Shown here piece by piece: positions 24,194 to 33,809 of a stretch of 64,000 nucleotides of DNA. The stretch's first letter is position 1, and the number at the start of each line of letters is the position of its first letter. The notes under the pieces are model-generated. The model was given only the letters and a program-made list of their open reading frames with translations. It did not search any database and was not told where the DNA came from. The translations under genes and the position numbers were made by a program. Origin of the DNA: Janthinobacterium sp. 61 (GTDB lineage Bacteria > Pseudomonadota > Gammaproteobacteria > Burkholderiales > Burkholderiaceae_D); NCBI RefSeq assembly GCF_002846335.1, contig NZ_PJMQ01000001.1:5208001-5272000 (forward strand), written 5' to 3'.

Positions 24194-25684
24194 ATGCTCA
24201 ATGCTGCCCCTGAATCCGGATTGACCGCTGCGCGCCAGCAAGCCGTCGTTGCGGCCCTGCTGGCCGTGCTGCCTGCCCGCTGCGTGCTGTCCGACGCCGA
24301 AGATACGCGCCCGTATGAATGCGACGGCCTGGCCGCCTATCGCCAGTTGCCGATGGTGGTCACCCTGCCGGATACGGAAGAGCAGGTCATCGCCATCCTC
24401 GGCGTCTGCCGGGAACTGAAGGTGCCGATCGTGCCGCGCGGCGCCGGCACGGGCTTGTCGGGCGGCGCCTTGCCCATCGCCGATGGCGTGGTGCTGTCGA
24501 CGGCGCGCCTGAACCGCATCGTGCGCCTGGATGCCTACGCGCGCACGGCCGTGGTCCAGCCGGGCGTGCGCAATCTGGCCATTTCCGAAGCGGCCGCGCC
24601 CTACGCGCTGTACTACGCACCCGATCCGTCCTCGCAGATCGCCTGCAGCATCGGCGGCAACGTAGCGGAAAATTCGGGCGGTGTGCATTGCCTCAAATAC
24701 GGCTTGACCGTGCACAATGTGCTGCGCGTGCGCGTTGTTACCATCGCTGGCGATGTGCTGGAACTGGGCGGCGAATGCCTGGACTCGCCCGGCCTCGACC
24801 TGCTGGCCGTCTTCATCGGCTCCGAAGGCATGCTGGGCATCGTCACGGAAGTGACGGTCAAGCTGATACCGAAACCGGCTACGGCGCGTGTCATCATGGC
24901 CTCGTTCGGCGACGTCGTCACGGGTGGCAATGCCGTGGCCAACGTGATCGCCGCCGGCATCATCCCGGCCGGGCTGGAAATGATGGACCAGACGTCCTCG
25001 CGCATGGTCGAACCGTTCGTCAAGGCCGGCTACGACACCGACGCGGCGGCCATTTTGCTGTGCGAAGCTGATGGCACGCACGAGGAAGTGGAAGAGGAAA
25101 TCGCCCGCATGACGGCCGTGCTGGAAGGGGCGGGCGCCATCGCCATCGCCGTCTCACAGTCGGAAGCGGAGCGCATGAAGTTCTGGTCCGGCCGCAAGAA
25201 TGCCTTTCCCGCCGCTGGTCGCATCTCGCCCGACTACTACTGCATGGACGGCACCATCCCGAGAAAAAAACTGGCGGAAGTCCTGACGGGCATCGCCGGC
25301 ATGGAAACGACACATGGCTTGCGCTGCGCGAATGTGTTCCACGCGGGAGATGGCAATTTGCACCCCCTGATCCTGTTCGACGCCAACAAGCCCGGTGAAT
25401 TCGAGCGCGCCGAGGCGTTTGGCGCGGACATCCTGGCTCTGTGCGTGGCCGTCGGCGGCACCATCACGGGCGAGCATGGCGTGGGCATGGAAAAGATCAA
25501 TTCCATGTGCGTGCAGTTTACGCGCGCCGAACTCGATGCCTTCTTTGCCGTCAAGCGCGCGTTTGATCCCCACACCTTGCTGAACCCGGACAAGGCGATC
25601 CCCACCTTGAACCGCTGCGCCGAATTCGGCAAGATGCATGTGACCGCAGGACGCCTGCCGTTCGCCAACCTGCCCCGTTTTTAA
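24194..25684 (+). CDS. glcD: glycolate oxidase subunit GlcD (FAD-linked)
   Basis: This 496-residue FAD-linked oxidase subunit has the PCMH-type FAD-binding region VPRGAGTGLSGGALP. The second FAD motif is SSQIACSIGGNVAENSGGVH, and the C-terminal FAD-oxidase region contains NVFHAGDGNLHP and GEHGVGMEK. With GlcE and GlcF it oxidises glycolate to glyoxylate and passes electrons to the quinone pool. Two in-frame starts exist, ATG 24173 and ATG 24194. The second matches family N-termini better. glcE follows 15 bases after the stop. Confidence 0.94.
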   Translation: MLNAAPESGLTAARQQAVVAALLAVLPARCVLSDAEDTRPYECDGLAAYRQLPMVVTLPDTEEQVIAILGVCRELKVPIVPRGAGTGLSGGALPIADGVVLSTARLNRIVRLDAYARTAVVQPGVRNLAISEAAAPYALYYAPDPSSQIACSIGGNVAENSGGVHCLKYGLTVHNVLRVRVVTIAGDVLELGGECLDSPGLDLLAVFIGSEGMLGIVTEVTVKLIPKPATARVIMASFGDVVTGGNAVANVIAAGIIPAGLEMMDQTSSRMVEPFVKAGYDTDAAAILLCEADGTHEEVEEEIARMTAVLEGAGAIAIAVSQSEAERMKFWSGRKNAFPAAGRISPDYYCMDGTIPRKKLAEVLTGIAGMETTHGLRCANVFHAGDGNLHPLILFDANKPGEFERAEAFGADILALCVAVGGTITGEHGVGMEKINSMCVQFTRAELDAFFAVKRAFDPHTLLNPDKAIPTLNRCAEFGKMHVTAGRLPFANLPRF

Positions 25685-25699
25685 CCGCCGGAGACTCCC

Positions 25700-26770
25700 T
25701 TGCAAGCAATCGTGGAACAATTCAGGCAGACCATCCTGGCCGCCAGCGCAGCGGGCAGTCCCGTGCGCCTGCGCGGCGGCGGTACGAAAGACTGGTATGG
25801 CCAGCAATTCGACGGCGAGGTGCTCGATACGCGCGCGTATGCGGGCATCATCGACTATGAACCAACGGAGCTGGTGATCACGGCCCGCTGCGGCACGCCG
25901 CTGGCGGAGATCGAGGCGGCGCTGGCCGCGCGCAACCAGATGCTGGCCTTCGAACCACCGCATTTCGGCTCGCAAGCCACGGTGGGCGGCGTCGTCGCCA
26001 GCGCGCTGTCCGGGCCGCGCCGCGCCAGTGCGGGCGCTTTACGTGATTTTGTGCTGGGTGCCGTGCTGATGGATGGCCATGGCGAACGCCTGGCGTTTGG
26101 CGGGCAGGTGATGAAAAACGTGGCTGGCTACGATGTCTCGCGCCTGCTGGCCGGCTCGCTGGGGACCTTGGGCCTGATCCTGGAAGTGTCGCTGAAGGTG
26201 CTGCCCTTGCCCTTGCGCGAAGCGACGTTTCGTCTGGCGTGCGCTGAAATCGCCGCCTTGCGCCTGCTCAATGAATGGGCGGGCAAGCCGCTGCCGATAT
26301 CGGCCAGCTGCTGGCACGACGGCGTGCTGACGGTACGCCTGTCCGGCGCCGAAGCGGCCGTGTCGGCGGCGCTGCGCACGCTGGACGGCGAACTGCTGGC
26401 AGCCGATGACGCGGCCGCCTTCTGGCTGGACGTGCGCGAACAGACGCATGCTTTCTTTGCGGGCGCGGGCAGCCTGTGGCGCTTGTCTCTGCCGCCGCAC
26501 GCCAGTGCCGTGATTTTAAAGGGGCGCCAGCTGATCGAGTGGGGCGGGGCACAGCGCTGGCTGAAGCTCGACGGCGACGCCGATGCCGATAGCGCCCGGC
26601 ACATTCGCCAGGCGGTGGCTGCGCTTGGGGGCCACGCCACCCTGTTCCGCGGCGGCGACAAGGCGGTGGGCGTGTTCCACCCGCTGGCGCCTGCCGTTGC
26701 CACCATCCACCAGCGCCTGCGGCAGGCTTTCGACCCTGCCGGCATCTTCAACCCGCACAGAATGTATTGA
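25700..26770 (+). CDS. glcE: glycolate oxidase subunit GlcE (FAD-binding)
   Basis: This 356-residue protein contains an FAD-binding PCMH domain, with LRGGGTKDWYG near the N-terminus, then QATVGGVVASALSGPRRASAG and DFVLGAVLMDGHGERLAFGG. It is the second flavin subunit of the glycolate oxidase complex. The start is TTG at 25700, preceded by GGAG at proper spacing. No ATG lies near. The glcF ATG follows six bases after the stop, giving a compact glcDEF operon. Confidence 0.92.
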   Translation: MQAIVEQFRQTILAASAAGSPVRLRGGGTKDWYGQQFDGEVLDTRAYAGIIDYEPTELVITARCGTPLAEIEAALAARNQMLAFEPPHFGSQATVGGVVASALSGPRRASAGALRDFVLGAVLMDGHGERLAFGGQVMKNVAGYDVSRLLAGSLGTLGLILEVSLKVLPLPLREATFRLACAEIAALRLLNEWAGKPLPISASCWHDGVLTVRLSGAEAAVSAALRTLDGELLAADDAAAFWLDVREQTHAFFAGAGSLWRLSLPPHASAVILKGRQLIEWGGAQRWLKLDGDADADSARHIRQAVAALGGHATLFRGGDKAVGVFHPLAPAVATIHQRLRQAFDPAGIFNPHRMY

Positions 26771-26776
26771 GCGCGC

Positions 26777-28000
26777 ATGCAAACCAATCTCGCTGATTTC
26801 ATCAAGAACACGCCGGCAGGCGACGAAGCCGAAGCCATCTTGCGCGCCTGCGTGCATTGCGGTTTTTGCACGGCCACCTGCCCCACCTACCAGTTGCTGG
26901 GCGATGAACTCGATGGCCCGCGCGGACGCATTTACCTGATCAAGCAAGTGCTCGAAGGCGCGCCCGTCACCGCCAAGACGCAGATGCACCTGGACCGCTG
27001 TCTGACCTGCCGCAACTGCGAGTCGACCTGTCCCTCGGGTGTGCAGTACGGGCGCCTGGTCGATATCGGCCGCAATGTCGTCGAGCAGCGCGTGCAGCGC
27101 CCCTTGCGCGAACGGGCCTTGCGCTTCGCCCTGAAGGAAGCCTTGCCACGCCGCTGGCTGTTTACGCCCGTGTACAAGGCGGGGCAGGCACTGCGGCCCT
27201 TGCTCTCCAAAAGTTTGCAGGACAAATTGCGCCCGGGCGCCGCCGCCGGCGCATGGCCCACGCGCCAGCACGCGCGCAGCATGCTGCTGCTCGACGGCTG
27301 CGTGCAGCCGGCCATGTCGCCGAACATCAACGCGGCTACGGCGCGCGTGTTTGATGCCCTGGGCGTGCAGCTGATCGTGGCGCCGAAGGCGGGCTGCTGC
27401 GGCGCGCTGCGCCATCACCTGAATGACCAGGAAGCCGCGCTGGATGACATGCGCCGCAATATCGACGCCTGGTGGCCGTATGTGGACAGCGCAGAAGCCA
27501 TCGTCATGACGGCATCCGGCTGCGGGGCCACGGTCAAGGAATATGGACATCTGCTGGCGCACGATGCCCACTATGCGGAGAAGGCGCGGCGCATCGCCGC
27601 ACTGACGCGCGATTTGTCCGAGATCATGCCGGCGTTTGAAACGGAGCTGGTGGACCTGCTGAAAGGGCGCATCGGCAAGCGAGTGGCGTATCACCCGCCC
27701 TGCACCCTGCAGCACGGCCAGCAGGTACGCGGCAAGGTGGAGCAGGTGCTGCGCGCCGTCGGCGTCGATGTGCGCCTGTGCGCCGACAGCCATTTGTGCT
27801 GCGGTTCGGCGGGCACGTATTCGATTCTGCAACCGGCACTGTCGCAGCAGCTGCGCGACAACAAGGTGGCGAACCTGGAAGCGTGCGAGCCGGACATGAT
27901 CGTGTCGGCCAATATCGGCTGCCTGAGTCACCTGCAGTCTGGCACCGAGACGCCCGTGCGGCACTGGATCGAGCTGATCGACGCGGCCTTGAACCCCTAA
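26777..28000 (+). CDS. glcF: glycolate oxidase iron-sulfur subunit GlcF
   Basis: This 407-residue protein has two [4Fe-4S] motifs, CVHCGFCTATCP and CLTCRNCESTCP. Two cysteine-rich CCG domains follow, with CCGALRHHLND and CCGSAGTYSI. It passes electrons from the GlcD/GlcE flavins to the membrane quinone. It is the last gene of glcDEF and converges on the GGDEF/EAL gene. Confidence 0.95.
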   Translation: MQTNLADFIKNTPAGDEAEAILRACVHCGFCTATCPTYQLLGDELDGPRGRIYLIKQVLEGAPVTAKTQMHLDRCLTCRNCESTCPSGVQYGRLVDIGRNVVEQRVQRPLRERALRFALKEALPRRWLFTPVYKAGQALRPLLSKSLQDKLRPGAAAGAWPTRQHARSMLLLDGCVQPAMSPNINAATARVFDALGVQLIVAPKAGCCGALRHHLNDQEAALDDMRRNIDAWWPYVDSAEAIVMTASGCGATVKEYGHLLAHDAHYAEKARRIAALTRDLSEIMPAFETELVDLLKGRIGKRVAYHPPCTLQHGQQVRGKVEQVLRAVGVDVRLCADSHLCCGSAGTYSILQPALSQQLRDNKVANLEACEPDMIVSANIGCLSHLQSGTETPVRHWIELIDAALNP

Positions 28001-28022
28001 GAGCCTATCCCGGTAGGGAGCG

Positions 28023-28049
28023 CCAGCAGGAGATGTATTCATCTGCTGG
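28023..28049. terminator. inverted repeat between glcF and the GGDEF/EAL gene
   Basis: CCAGCAG (28023-28029) and CTGCTGG (28043-28049) form a 7-bp stem that can be lengthened by pairing AGATG with CATCT across a bulge. There is no T-run on either strand, so termination is uncertain. Confidence 0.35.
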
Positions 28050-28057
28050 AATCAGCT

Positions 28058-30196
28058 CTACATAGGCACTTCGCTGTACTGCGCGATGCGCCATTGCGGG
28101 GCTGGGACGAAATTGTTCGCCCATTCCACCACGGCGTCGGCCGGCATGGGGCGGGCGATGCCGTAGCCTTGCGCCAGGTCGCAGCCCAGCTGGATCAGGC
28201 GCGCGCCATGCTCGACGCTTTCCACGCCTTCGGCGATCACCGTCAAGCTGAATGACCGGGCCAGGCCGATGACGGCGCGCACCAGGTGCAGGTCGTCGCG
28301 GTCGTTAAGCATATTGCGCACGAAGCTCTGGTCGATCTTGACGATGTTTGCCGGCAGGCGCTTCAAGTAGGACATCGATGAATAGCCGGTGCCGAAATCG
28401 TCGAGGGCAAAGGTGATGCCCAGCGCCTGGCAGGCGCGGATGATGCGACGCACGTCCTGGATGTCGTGCAGGGCAGAAGATTCGAGGATTTCCAGTTCCA
28501 GCATGCTGGCGCACACGCTGGGAAATTCGCCGAGGATGGTTTCGAGGCGCGAGACAAAGTCGGGTTGCTGGAAGTGGCGCGCCGCGATATTCACGCTGAC
28601 TACCCAATGCTTGCCGCAAGCCGCCCAGCGATGCGTCTGCCACAGGGCCTGGCGCAGCACCCATTCGCCGATGTCGATGATCAAATCCGTCTGCTCCACC
28701 AGCGGCAGGAATTGCGCGGGCGCCAGCAGGCCGCGACGCGCATGCTGCCAGCGCAGCAATGCTTCCATGCCCACCACCGTGCCGGCGCGCATGTTCACCT
28801 TGGGTTGGTAGTGCAGCCGCAGTTCGCCGTTGATCAGGGCCTGGCGCACTTCCGTGCGCTGGTTGTGCTGGGTACGCACTTCTTCATCGAGATTGGTGTC
28901 GAAGAAGTGGTACTGGTTGCGCCCCGTCAATTTCGCCTGGTAGACGGCGTGGTCGGCGTGGCGCAGCAGGCTTTCCGTATTCAAGTCCTTGCCCGCATAG
29001 ACGGCGATGCCGACGCTGGCCGTCATGTGCAGCGCCTGCTGGTCGCACTGGTAGGGGTGGCTCAGTTCCTGCATCAATTGCGTGACGTTCTGTTCGATGC
29101 TGGCGATGTTGGCCTGGCCGCACAGCAGCATGACGAATTCATCGCCGCCCAGGCGCGCCGCGTAGTGGACCTGGCCCGTAAAACTGTGCAGGCGGGCAGC
29201 CACCTGCTTGAGAATTTCATCGCCCGCTTCGGCGCCGTGGCGGTCGTTGATGGCCTGGAAGTGGTCGAGGTCGAACAGGCAGACGGCCAGCAGGCGCTGG
29301 CGTTCGCGCGCCAGGAACAGTTCCTGTTCGAAGCGGGCGGCCAGCGCGGCACGGTTGGGTAAACCCGTCAGTACATCATTGTAGTTTTGCCACGACAGTT
29401 TTTGCAGCGCCTGCTGCATGTGCATGGTTTCGTTCAGCTGTTCGCCCAGCTGGCGCTGGCTGGTCTTCAGTGACGTCAACAGCTCTTCGACATCGCCCGC
29501 CATGCTGTTGAACGAGTCCGACACGGCTCGCGCTTCGGGCGTGGCGCCGACTGCCAGGCGCACGGCGAAATTGCCTTCGCGGAAGCGATCGGTCGCTTGC
29601 ACGAGCCGCGCCAGCAGCCGGCGGTGCGACGCCAGGATCAAGCCCAGCAGGAGGAAGACCAGGGCGATATTGATGGTGCTGAGGACGGCCTGTTCGCGCA
29701 CCCGGTGCCATACCTGCTCCAGAGGCAGTGCGGGCGTGTAGTGCAGGGCGAGGATGCCGTCGCCGCCGTCCGGCAGCGCCACCGTCAGGCGGCTGCGGAT
29801 GGGCGTGATGCCAGCCAGGCGCGCGAACCAGGCGGGCACGCTGTCGGCCAGCGGTTTGTCGGCCAGCACTTCGACATGCCCGCCAGCTGTATCCCAGTGC
29901 GCGGAAGCGAGGCTGCGGTTCAGCGGCAGGGCGCTGCGCAGCACCTGCCGCACCTTGTCGTGCATCGCGTGACTGTTCGTGTGCACGGTCAGCGGCAGCA
30001 CGCTATTGGCCAGGAACAGGTCGAGTTGGCGGGCATCGCTCTGATAGCGCGCGTTGGCCAGCGCGCTTTCCGTACCGAGCAGGGCGTGATAGCGGACAGC
30101 GCAAACGGCGAGTATCAGGAAGAAAATAGGAATGAATAGGCGGGAATAAATGCCCATCCGCATCCATGAAGATATTATTTTCCCAAAGACTGGCAT
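28058..30196 (-). CDS. membrane GGDEF-EAL cyclic-di-GMP protein
   Basis: This 712-residue inner-membrane protein has a helix at residues 18-35, a periplasmic sensor (about 36-170) and a second helix (173-190). A HAMP-like segment (190-245), a GGDEF domain (270-435) and an EAL domain (450-700) follow. The diguanylate cyclase motif GGDEF (350-354) is intact. The product-inhibition I-site RxxD is replaced by G-Q-V-H. The phosphodiesterase residues appear present: EAL at 478-480, NIAARHF, ELEILES, LDDFGTGYSS, KIDQSF, AEGVES and QGYGIARP. It may therefore make or degrade c-di-GMP. Proximity to pilT/pilU suggests motility-related signalling, but that is only an inference. Confidence 0.9.
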   Translation of the reverse strand: MPVFGKIISSWMRMGIYSRLFIPIFFLILAVCAVRYHALLGTESALANARYQSDARQLDLFLANSVLPLTVHTNSHAMHDKVRQVLRSALPLNRSLASAHWDTAGGHVEVLADKPLADSVPAWFARLAGITPIRSRLTVALPDGGDGILALHYTPALPLEQVWHRVREQAVLSTINIALVFLLLGLILASHRRLLARLVQATDRFREGNFAVRLAVGATPEARAVSDSFNSMAGDVEELLTSLKTSQRQLGEQLNETMHMQQALQKLSWQNYNDVLTGLPNRAALAARFEQELFLARERQRLLAVCLFDLDHFQAINDRHGAEAGDEILKQVAARLHSFTGQVHYAARLGGDEFVMLLCGQANIASIEQNVTQLMQELSHPYQCDQQALHMTASVGIAVYAGKDLNTESLLRHADHAVYQAKLTGRNQYHFFDTNLDEEVRTQHNQRTEVRQALINGELRLHYQPKVNMRAGTVVGMEALLRWQHARRGLLAPAQFLPLVEQTDLIIDIGEWVLRQALWQTHRWAACGKHWVVSVNIAARHFQQPDFVSRLETILGEFPSVCASMLELEILESSALHDIQDVRRIIRACQALGITFALDDFGTGYSSMSYLKRLPANIVKIDQSFVRNMLNDRDDLHLVRAVIGLARSFSLTVIAEGVESVEHGARLIQLGCDLAQGYGIARPMPADAVVEWANNFVPAPQWRIAQYSEVPM

Positions 30197-30342
30197 CGTT
30201 TTTTGATCGATATCTGCGAATAATTATGTCAACATTATCACCGAAATTTGCTATTGGAAACACAATATTGATATCAAGCATGAAATAAATGCAGATTGAT
30301 TGATTTCAGCATTTATTGTTATAAATTAAAGGCATCGCATTG

Positions 30343-30828
30343 CTATTCCTGTAGCAATTGCCGAATATCGTCCGCCAGGCCGGCCGGTTTGCTGGCCGTC
30401 GCGTAGCGGCGAAATACGCTGCCATCCTTGCGCACCAAAAACTTGGTGAAGTTCCATTTGATCGATTGCGTGCCCAGTATGCCGGGCGCCGCCTGTTTCA
30501 ATTGCGCAAACAGGGGATGGGCATGCGGGCCATTCACATCAACCTTGGCAAACAGGGGAAAGGTGACGCCGAAATTTTTTTCGCAAAAGGCTTTGATATC
30601 TTCGCGCGAACCCGGTTCCTGCTGGCGGAATTGATTGCAGGGAAAGCCCAGCACGACCAGGCCCTGCTCATGGAATTCGCGGTACAGCGCTTCCAGGCCC
30701 TGGTATTGGGGCGTGAAACCGCAGGCGCTGGCCGTGTTGACGATCAGCAGCACCTTGCCTCGGTATTGCGCCAGATCGACGGGCGTGCCGTCCAGCGCCT
30801 CGGCCTGGAAATCGTGGATGCTGCTCAT
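30343..30828 (-). CDS. glutathione peroxidase
   Basis: This 161-residue thiol peroxidase of the glutathione peroxidase family has the peroxidatic Cys in NTASACGFTPQY, the family motif LGFPCNQFRQQEPG, and the Trp-Asn pair in IKWNFTKFLV. The second conserved cysteine, in FPCNQF, and the monomer length indicate a bacterial Cys-type enzyme that may use thioredoxin or glutathione. It reduces hydrogen peroxide and lipid peroxides in the cytoplasm. It follows pilU on the same strand with one base between them, so it may be co-transcribed. Confidence 0.92.
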   Translation of the reverse strand: MSSIHDFQAEALDGTPVDLAQYRGKVLLIVNTASACGFTPQYQGLEALYREFHEQGLVVLGFPCNQFRQQEPGSREDIKAFCEKNFGVTFPLFAKVDVNGPHAHPLFAQLKQAAPGILGTQSIKWNFTKFLVRKDGSVFRRYATASKPAGLADDIRQLLQE

Positions 30829-30829
30829 G

Positions 30830-31969
30830 TCAGATGAGTCCCAGTGTGGTGGCGTTCGCCGACGGCGCCGCTGCCGGTGCCATTGTGCCCTTCAGTTTGA
30901 TCGCCAGGCGCAGGTCGTTGACGGAGTCCGCATTGCGCAGCGCATCTTCATGGCTGATGGCGCCCGCTTCGTGCAGGTCGAACAGGGCCTGGTCAAAGGT
31001 CTGCATGCCATGCTCGCGCGATTTTTTCATCAATTCCTTGATCTCGTGCACCTGGCCCTTGAAGATCAGCTCGCTCATCAGCGGCGAATTGAGCAGGATT
31101 TCCAGCGCCGCCTTGCGCCCGCCGCCTTCCTTGTTGGGGATCAATCGCTGCGAAATCATGCCCTTCAAATTAAGCGACAAGTCCATCAACAGCTGCTGGC
31201 GCCGCTCTTCGGGGAAGAAATTGATGATGCGGTCTAGTGCCTGGTTGGCGTTGTTCGCGTGCAAGGTCGCCAGGCACAGATGGCCCGTCTCGGCAAACGC
31301 GATGGCGTGGTCCATGGTGTCGCGGTCGCGGATTTCCCCGATCTGTATCACGTCGGGCGCCTGGCGCAGGGTGTTTTTCAGGGCCGTGGCCCAGTCGTCC
31401 GTATCGACGCCCACTTCGCGCTGGGTGACGATGCAGTTGCCGTGCGGATGGATGAATTCCACGGGATCTTCGATGGTGATAATGTGGCCGTGGCTGTGGG
31501 CGTTGCGGTGGCCCACCATCGCCGCCAGGGTGGTCGACTTGCCGCAGCCCGTGGCGCCCACCATGATGACGAGGCCCCGCTTGCTCATCACGATGTCTTG
31601 CAGGATGGCGGGCAAGCCCAGCGCGTCCAGGGAGGGGATGGCGGTATTGATCAATCGCAAGACCATGCCTGCCTGGCCCATCTGCACGAAGGCGGACACG
31701 CGGAAACGCCCCAGGCCTTCCGGGCTGATGGCGAAATTGGCTTCGCGGCTGGACTCGAACTCGGCGGCCTGGCGCGCATTCATGACGGCGCGCACGTAGC
31801 CTGCCGCCTGCTGCGCGGCGAGCGCGCCGCCGGCCAGCGGCGTCAGCTTGCCATCGAGCTTGATGGCGGCAGGAAAGCCTGCCGTGATGAACAGGTCCGA
31901 GCCGCCCCGTGCGCGCATCTGCGCCAGCAGCGCGTGCATGGCTTCATAGTGTTCGTGCGTCGTTTGCAT
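30830..31969 (-). CDS. pilU: type IV pilus retraction ATPase PilU
   Basis: This 379-residue hexameric secretion ATPase has Walker A GATGCGKSTT, an Asp box TIEDPVEFIH, Walker B DVIQIGEIRD and a His box TGHLCLATLHANNA. Compared with the neighbouring PilT it lacks the AIRNLIRE motif and carries a longer C-terminus (KLKGTMAPAAAPSANA), as expected for PilU. It works with PilT in pilus retraction. Its ATG lies 3 bases after the pilT stop. Confidence 0.93.
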   Translation of the reverse strand: MQTTHEHYEAMHALLAQMRARGGSDLFITAGFPAAIKLDGKLTPLAGGALAAQQAAGYVRAVMNARQAAEFESSREANFAISPEGLGRFRVSAFVQMGQAGMVLRLINTAIPSLDALGLPAILQDIVMSKRGLVIMVGATGCGKSTTLAAMVGHRNAHSHGHIITIEDPVEFIHPHGNCIVTQREVGVDTDDWATALKNTLRQAPDVIQIGEIRDRDTMDHAIAFAETGHLCLATLHANNANQALDRIINFFPEERRQQLLMDLSLNLKGMISQRLIPNKEGGGRKAALEILLNSPLMSELIFKGQVHEIKELMKKSREHGMQTFDQALFDLHEAGAISHEDALRNADSVNDLRLAIKLKGTMAPAAAPSANATTLGLI

Positions 31970-31972
31970 GGC

Positions 31973-33016
31973 TTATCCGGGGAAGTTTTCAGGCGACTTG
32001 GCGGCCGCGCGGGCCGCTTCTGCGGAAATCGTGCCGCGCCGCACCAGGTCGGTGAGACATTGGTCCAGCGTCTGCATGCCCACGTTGCTGCCCGTCTGGA
32101 TGGCCGAATACATCTGCGCCACTTTCGCTTCGCGGATCAGGTTGCGCACGGCCGGCGTGGCCAGCATGATTTCATGCGCGGCTACGCGGCCGTTGCCGTC
32201 CTTGGTTTTCAGCAAGTTTTGCGAAATGACGGCTTGCAAGGATTCTGACAACATGGCGCGCACCATCTCCTTTTCCTCGGCGGGGAAGACGTCGATGATG
32301 CGGTCGATCGATTTTGCCGCCGACGAGGTGTGCAGGGTGCCGAACACCAGGTGGCCCGTCTCGGCCGCCGTCAGCGCCAGGCGGATGGTTTCCAGGTCGC
32401 GCAATTCGCCCACCAAAATCACGTCCGGGTCCTCGCGCAGGGCCGAACGCAGCGCGCTGCTGAACGAATGCGTGTGCGAGCCCACCTCGCGCTGGTTGAT
32501 CAGGCATTTTTTCGGTTCATGCACGAATTCGATCGGGTCTTCGATGGTGAGAATATGGTGGTTCAGGCGTTCGTTGACGTGGTTCACCATGGCCGCCAAG
32601 GTGGTCGACTTGCCGGAACCCGTCGGGCCCGTCACCAGCACGAGGCCGCGCGGGCGCATGGCCAGCTCGCCGAAGATGCGTGGGGCGTTGAGTTCGTCCA
32701 GGGTCAGCACTTTCGACGGAATCGTGCGCAGCACGGCCGAAGCACCCCGTTCCTGGTTGTAGGCGTTGACGCGGAAGCGGGCCAGGCCAGGAATCTCGAA
32801 CGAGAAATCGCATTCCAGCGCTTCTTCATAGACCTTGCGCTGGCTGTCGTTCATGATGTCGTAGATCATGCTGTGCACTTCCTTGTGCTCGAGCGGGGCC
32901 ACGTTCAGGCGGCGCACGTCGCCATGGACCCGTATCATCGGCGGCAGGCCGGAAGACAGGTGCAAGTCGGAAGCCTTCTTGCTGACGGAGAAAGCGAGTA
33001 ATTCGGAGATGTCCAT
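31973..33016 (-). CDS. pilT: type IV pilus retraction ATPase PilT
   Basis: The 347-residue protein has an N-terminal PAS-like region (SDLHLSSGLPPMIRVHGDV), Walker A GPTGSGKSTT, TIEDPIEFVH, Walker B DVILVGELRD and TGHLVFGTLHTSSA. The PilT-specific retraction motif reads AVRNLIRE. It powers pilus disassembly and twitching motility. It is divergent from yggS, and the pilT-pilU order is the usual one. Confidence 0.95.
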   Translation of the reverse strand: MDISELLAFSVSKKASDLHLSSGLPPMIRVHGDVRRLNVAPLEHKEVHSMIYDIMNDSQRKVYEEALECDFSFEIPGLARFRVNAYNQERGASAVLRTIPSKVLTLDELNAPRIFGELAMRPRGLVLVTGPTGSGKSTTLAAMVNHVNERLNHHILTIEDPIEFVHEPKKCLINQREVGSHTHSFSSALRSALREDPDVILVGELRDLETIRLALTAAETGHLVFGTLHTSSAAKSIDRIIDVFPAEEKEMVRAMLSESLQAVISQNLLKTKDGNGRVAAHEIMLATPAVRNLIREAKVAQMYSAIQTGSNVGMQTLDQCLTDLVRRGTISAEAARAAAKSPENFPG

Positions 33017-33080
33017 TTATAATCCCTGTGCCTGCATTGATGGGCTGGCGCACTGTGCCGCCGCCCCTATACACTAGAAA

Positions 33081-33791
33081 ATGATTATGTCCACAATCGA
33101 ACAGAACTTGCAAGCCGTGCGCGACAGTATTGCGCAGGCCGCCTCTGACGCGCAGCGCGCGCCGACCGACGTGACCCTGCTGGCAGTCTCGAAGACCTTT
33201 GGCGCGGACGCCGTGCTGGCAGCGATGCGCGCGGGCCAGGCGGCGTTTGGCGAAAACTATTTGCAGGAAGCGCTCGACAAGATCGCCGCCGTCAAGCTTG
33301 CGCTGCCGCAAGGCGCACCCGTCTGGCACTTCATCGGCCCCATCCAGAGCAACAAGACGCGCCCCATCGCCGAACATTTCGACTGGGTGCACACGGTGGA
33401 ACGGGAAAAGATCGCCGCGCGCCTGTCCGAACAGCGCCCGGCCGGCTTGCCGGACCTGAATATCTGTCTGCAAGTCAATATCAGCGGCGAGGCCAGCAAG
33501 AGCGGTGTGACGCCAGCGGAATTGCCAGCGCTGGCGCGCGCAGTGGCGCAGCTGCCCCGCTTGCGCCTGCGCGGCCTGATGGCGATTCCCGAGCCGGAAA
33601 CGGATGTCGCCCTCCAGCGCCGGGCCTTTGCGCAATTGCGTGCGCTGTACGAACAATTGAAGGCTGAAGGGCTGGCGCTCGATACCCTGTCCATGGGCAT
33701 GTCGGCCGACATGCGCGCCGCCGTGCTGGAAGGCGCCACCATCGTGCGCGTGGGCAGTGCCATCTTCGGTTCCCGTAATTACTCTCACTGA
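33081..33791 (+). CDS. yggS: YggS family PLP homeostasis protein
   Basis: This 236-residue protein folds as a single alanine-racemase-type barrel. The PLP lysine lies in VTLLAVSKTFGA, the family signature FIGPIQSNKTRPIAEHFDWVHTVE follows, and the C-terminus has LSMGMSADMRAAVLEGATIVRVGSAIFG. It buffers pyridoxal phosphate. The ATG at 33081 has no ribosome-binding site and lies directly after TATACA (33068-33073), so the message may be leaderless. ATG 33087 is the alternative start. It pairs with proC 18 bases downstream, the common yggS-proC neighbourhood beside pilT. Confidence 0.94.
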   Translation: MIMSTIEQNLQAVRDSIAQAASDAQRAPTDVTLLAVSKTFGADAVLAAMRAGQAAFGENYLQEALDKIAAVKLALPQGAPVWHFIGPIQSNKTRPIAEHFDWVHTVEREKIAARLSEQRPAGLPDLNICLQVNISGEASKSGVTPAELPALARAVAQLPRLRLRGLMAIPEPETDVALQRRAFAQLRALYEQLKAEGLALDTLSMGMSADMRAAVLEGATIVRVGSAIFGSRNYSH

Positions 33792-33809
33792 TTGAATGAA
33801 AGCATCGCC

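Noticed and set aside
30197..30342. AT-rich stretch between the GGDEF/EAL and glutathione peroxidase genes as a mobile insertion or gene
   Set aside because: It is only 146 bases with no coding frame, terminal repeats or target duplication. It is more simply a promoter region for the GGDEF/EAL gene.
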